Assembly: GCA_900545875.1 (NCBI GenBank)
Contig: URAQ01000086.1
Location: 1-7,020, forward strand
Origin: an uncultured Collinsella sp.
GTDB taxonomy: Bacteria; Actinomycetota; Coriobacteriia; Coriobacteriales; Coriobacteriaceae
Direction: 5' to 3'
Length of the DNA: 7,020 bases
Under the pieces are notes generated by a model. That model was not told the DNA's origin and ran no database searches. It saw only the letters and a list, made by a program, of their open reading frames with translations. Every line of letters starts with the position of its first letter. Within the stretch, counting starts at the first letter, position 1. This document shows positions 5,799 through 7,020 of the stretch, piece by piece. Made by a program: the position numbers and the translations under genes.

Positions 5799-5831
5799 AA
5801 TGTGACAAAGGGACAGTCCCTTTGTCACATT
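5799..5831. repeat. 33-bp palindrome after the HPr gene
   Basis: Arms AATGTGACAAAGGGAC (5799-5814) and GTCCCTTTGTCACATT (5816-5831) are perfectly complementary around a single A. It begins 7 nt after the HPr stop. It can fold into a long hairpin but has no real T-run, and a canonical terminator follows at 5848. Its form resembles REP-like intergenic elements; it may also stabilise the mRNA 3' end. Confidence 0.6.
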
Positions 5832-5847
5832 TATATTGGTATCAAAA

Positions 5848-5888
5848 GGCACCGCAAAGAGATGGTCTTTGCGGTGCCTCTTTTGTTT
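5848..5888 (+). terminator. Intrinsic terminator of the HPr gene
   Basis: A 13-bp perfect stem, GGCACCGCAAAGA (5848-5860) with TCTTTGCGGTGCC (5866-5878), has a 5-nt loop and is followed by TCTTTTGTTT. It isolates the HPr gene from the feo operon. Confidence 0.92.
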
Positions 5889-5931
5889 CGTATAGGAAAC
5901 TTTTTCGAAATCTGAATGGGGACCCTTTCCA

Positions 5932-5985
5932 AAAAGTTAACCACGTGTTAGTTTACTATAGCGAACATAGGCGTGGTTAACTTTT
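5932..5985. promoter_or_regulatory. Inverted repeat with 14-bp arms upstream of feoA
   Basis: AAAAGTTAACCACG (5932-5945) and CGTGGTTAACTTTT (5972-5985) are perfect reverse complements around a 26-nt AT-rich middle. Each arm contains the palindrome GTTAAC. The element ends 42 nt before the first feoA and could be a paired operator for an iron-responsive repressor flanking the promoter, or a leader hairpin. It matches neither the DtxR/IdeR 19-bp box nor the Fur box. Sequences such as TACTAT (5954-5959) in the middle are weak -10 candidates with no good -35. Confidence 0.5.
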
Positions 5986-6027
5986 ACCGCGTCGATGTTG
6001 AGGACGAACTGACGTTAGGAGCCACTC

Positions 6028-6270
6028 ATGTCTTGCGGACCGCAGATGCCGGCAATGCCGCTTTCGATGGTAAAAGCGGGCGAAACCGTGCGCGTGTCTC
6101 GTGTAAAGGGCAATGAGGATATGAAGCACCACCTCAAGGACCTCGGCTTTGTCGAGGGCAACGAAATCCACGTGGTGAGCTCGAGTGGCGCCAACATCAT
6201 CGTTACCGTGCTGGGTGCCCGCTTTGGTATCGATTCCAAAGTGGCCATGCACATCATGACCGTCGCCTAG
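6028..6270 (+). CDS. feoA: FeoA-family protein (first copy)
   Basis: FeoA is a small cytosolic SH3-like protein needed for, or modulating, ferrous iron uptake through the membrane protein FeoB. The 80-aa product shows the family pattern: a GETVRVSRVKG strand (18-28), a helix ending in the KDLGFVEGNEI turn (37-47), then beta strands with GANIIVTVLGARFGID (54-69) and an alternating C-terminus. A 13-residue N-terminal lead with one Cys (MSCGPQMPAMPLS) precedes the domain. The start at 6028 has TTAGGAG 6 nt upstream; the inner ATG at 6067 has none. It is the first gene of feoA-feoA-feoB, 40 nt ahead of the second copy. The two copies share only the fold pattern, so they are old paralogues rather than a recent duplication. 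Confidence 0.92.
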   Translation: MSCGPQMPAMPLSMVKAGETVRVSRVKGNEDMKHHLKDLGFVEGNEIHVVSSSGANIIVTVLGARFGIDSKVAMHIMTVA

Positions 6271-6310
6271 ACGACGGTATTTTTGCAAGTACTGAAAGGG
6301 GGACAAGTAA

Positions 6311-6532
6311 ATGAAGACGTTGGGTGACGTTAAGGTGGGCGAGAGCTCCACCATCGTCAAGCTTCACGGTGAGGGCGCGCTTCGCCGCCACCTTATGGAC
6401 CTGGGGCTCATCAAGGGCACTTCGTTCAAGGTTGTGAAGGTTGCACCGCTCGGTGATCCGGTCGAGATCAACGTACGCGGCTACGAGCTTTCCATCCGCA
6501 AGGAGGAGGCGGCCGTCGTCGAGGTCCAGTAA
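6311..6532 (+). CDS. feoA: FeoA-family protein (second copy)
   Basis: A second 73-residue SH3-like FeoA protein. It shows LGDVKVGESSTIVKL (4-18), the hallmark RRHLMDLGLIKGTSFKVVK (25-43), APLGDPVEINVRGYELSIRK (45-64) and a final EEAAVVEV strand. This is the more canonical FeoA of the two and lies nearest to feoB. AAAGGGGG 8 nt before the ATG sets the start. A 123-nt gap with two hairpins separates it from feoB, unusually wide for a feo operon, and hints at separate control of feoB translation or mRNA stability. The two FeoA proteins may work as distinct subunits; this is an inference from their arrangement. Confidence 0.93.
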   Translation: MKTLGDVKVGESSTIVKLHGEGALRRHLMDLGLIKGTSFKVVKVAPLGDPVEINVRGYELSIRKEEAAVVEVQ

Positions 6533-6551
6533 GGGCTCGCGGCGTATATTT

Positions 6552-6587
6552 CTGCAGGTAAAGTTAGGTATTTCTAACTTAATGCAG
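6552..6587 (+). promoter_or_regulatory. Dyad between second feoA and feoB sharing the AAAGTTA core
   Basis: AAGTTAG (6561-6567) and CTAACTT (6574-6580) are perfect reverse complements around a 6-nt spacer, and an outer pair CTGCA (6552-6556) with TGCAG (6583-6587) extends it into a 36-nt hairpin with a small internal loop. The inner core AAAGTTA/TAACTT recurs from the dyad ahead of the first feoA. No T-run follows. It may be an internal operator or an RNA structure. Confidence 0.45.
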
Positions 6588-6609
6588 CAACTTTGAAGCA
6601 CATTATCCA

Positions 6610-6635
6610 GCCTGCGCGGAGAAAGCAGCGCAGGC
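6610..6635 (+). other. GC-rich hairpin just before the feoB ribosome binding site
   Basis: GCCTGCGC (6610-6617) pairs perfectly with GCGCAGGC (6628-6635) around a 10-nt purine-rich loop. It ends about 10 nt before the feoB Shine-Dalgarno. With no T-run it is not an intrinsic terminator; roles in mRNA processing, stability or translation are possible. Confidence 0.4.
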
Positions 6636-6655
6636 ACACAAGGAAGAAGGATTGA

Positions 6656-7020
6656 ATGGCGGATTCTCAGATCCATGTCGCGCTGGCGGGTAACCCCAAC
6701 TGCGGCAAGACCACGCTTTTCAACCTGATCACCGGCGCCAACGGCTACGTTGGCAACTGGCCCGGCGTCACGGTTGAGAAAAAGGAGGCCAAGCTCCTAA
6801 GCGACAAGAACGTTACCATCACGGACCTCCCCGGCATCTACTCGCTTTCCCCCTACAGCCCCGAGGAGCAGTGCTCGCGCGACTACCTCATGAGCGGTGA
6901 GCCCGATGTCGTCGTCCAGGTTGTCGATGCCACCAATCTGGAGCGCAACCTGTACCTGGCGCTTCAGGTTATCGAGACCGGCCTGCCCGTGGTCGTCGCC
7001 CTCAACATGGCCGACTTGAT
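6656..7020 (+). CDS. feoB: FeoB, ferrous iron transporter (N-terminal GTPase part, cut by window end)
   Basis: FeoB is the inner-membrane ferrous iron transporter whose N-terminal cytosolic domain is a GTPase. The 121 complete codons in the window form this G domain: G1 GNPNCGKTT (12-20), G2 threonine T39 in the WPGVTVE segment (35-41), G3 DLPG (57-60), switch II region YSLSPYSPEEQ (62-72), and G4 NMAD (117-120). The membrane part lies beyond 7020. The ATG at 6656 follows GAAGG with 5 nt between, and the protein begins a few residues before the first beta strand as usual. The cysteine in the P-loop (C16) replaces the common serine and occurs in other FeoB proteins. It is the third gene of the feo operon. 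Confidence 0.97.
   Translation, partial: MADSQIHVALAGNPNCGKTTLFNLITGANGYVGNWPGVTVEKKEAKLLSDKNVTITDLPGIYSLSPYSPEEQCSRDYLMSGEPDVVVQVVDATNLERNLYLALQVIETGLPVVVALNMADL

Noticed and set aside
6561..6580. DtxR/IdeR box
   Set aside because: TTAG and CTAA half-sites are present but spaced 6 nt apart, which does not fit the 19-bp DtxR consensus.

Overview
The window looks like a chromosomal segment of a high-GC Gram-positive gut anaerobe, most likely a Coriobacteriia member close to Collinsella. This is inferred from the GC-rich codons, the gene families and the style of the intergenic repeats; no 16S or other phylogenetic marker was compared. I see no rRNA, tRNA, IS element, phage gene or CRISPR array.

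Left part, minus strand (about 187-3191). serB (stand-alone phosphoserine phosphatase) lies upstream of larB, larC and a TetR-family regulator gene. larB, larC and tetR are tightly packed (10-nt and 2-nt gaps) and form one operon for part of the nickel-pincer nucleotide (NPN) cofactor pathway. LarC consists only of the N-terminal LarC1 half, with a 43-residue tract holding 24 histidines. It stops where LarC2 would normally follow, and the regulator gene begins 2 nt later. Ahead of larB is a 10+10 bp inverted repeat that shares two bases with an 18-bp perfect palindrome, a good candidate operator for the operon's own TetR protein. larA and larE are not in the window.

Middle part, plus strand (3192-5888). 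serB and aspS diverge from a 256-bp spacer. aspS encodes a full-length bacterial-type aspartyl-tRNA synthetase and ends at a strong intrinsic terminator. Next comes a 307-bp spacer with two copies of a 46-bp inverted-repeat unit at a 62-bp period. A lone HPr-family gene follows. It keeps the catalytic His15 but has Asp at position 46, where Gram-positive HPr has the regulatory Ser46. A 33-bp near-perfect palindrome and a canonical terminator close this unit.

Right part, plus strand (5889-7020). A ferrous iron uptake operon, feoA-feoA-feoB, starts here; feoB runs off the window. An inverted repeat with 14-bp arms precedes the first feoA, and a second dyad with the same AAAGTTA core lies between the second feoA and feoB, followed by a hairpin just before the feoB ribosome binding site.

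The genes are mostly familiar. What deserves a second look is the LarC1-only cofactor operon with its candidate operators, the natural S46D-like HPr, the dyads around the feo genes and the intergenic repeat pair.
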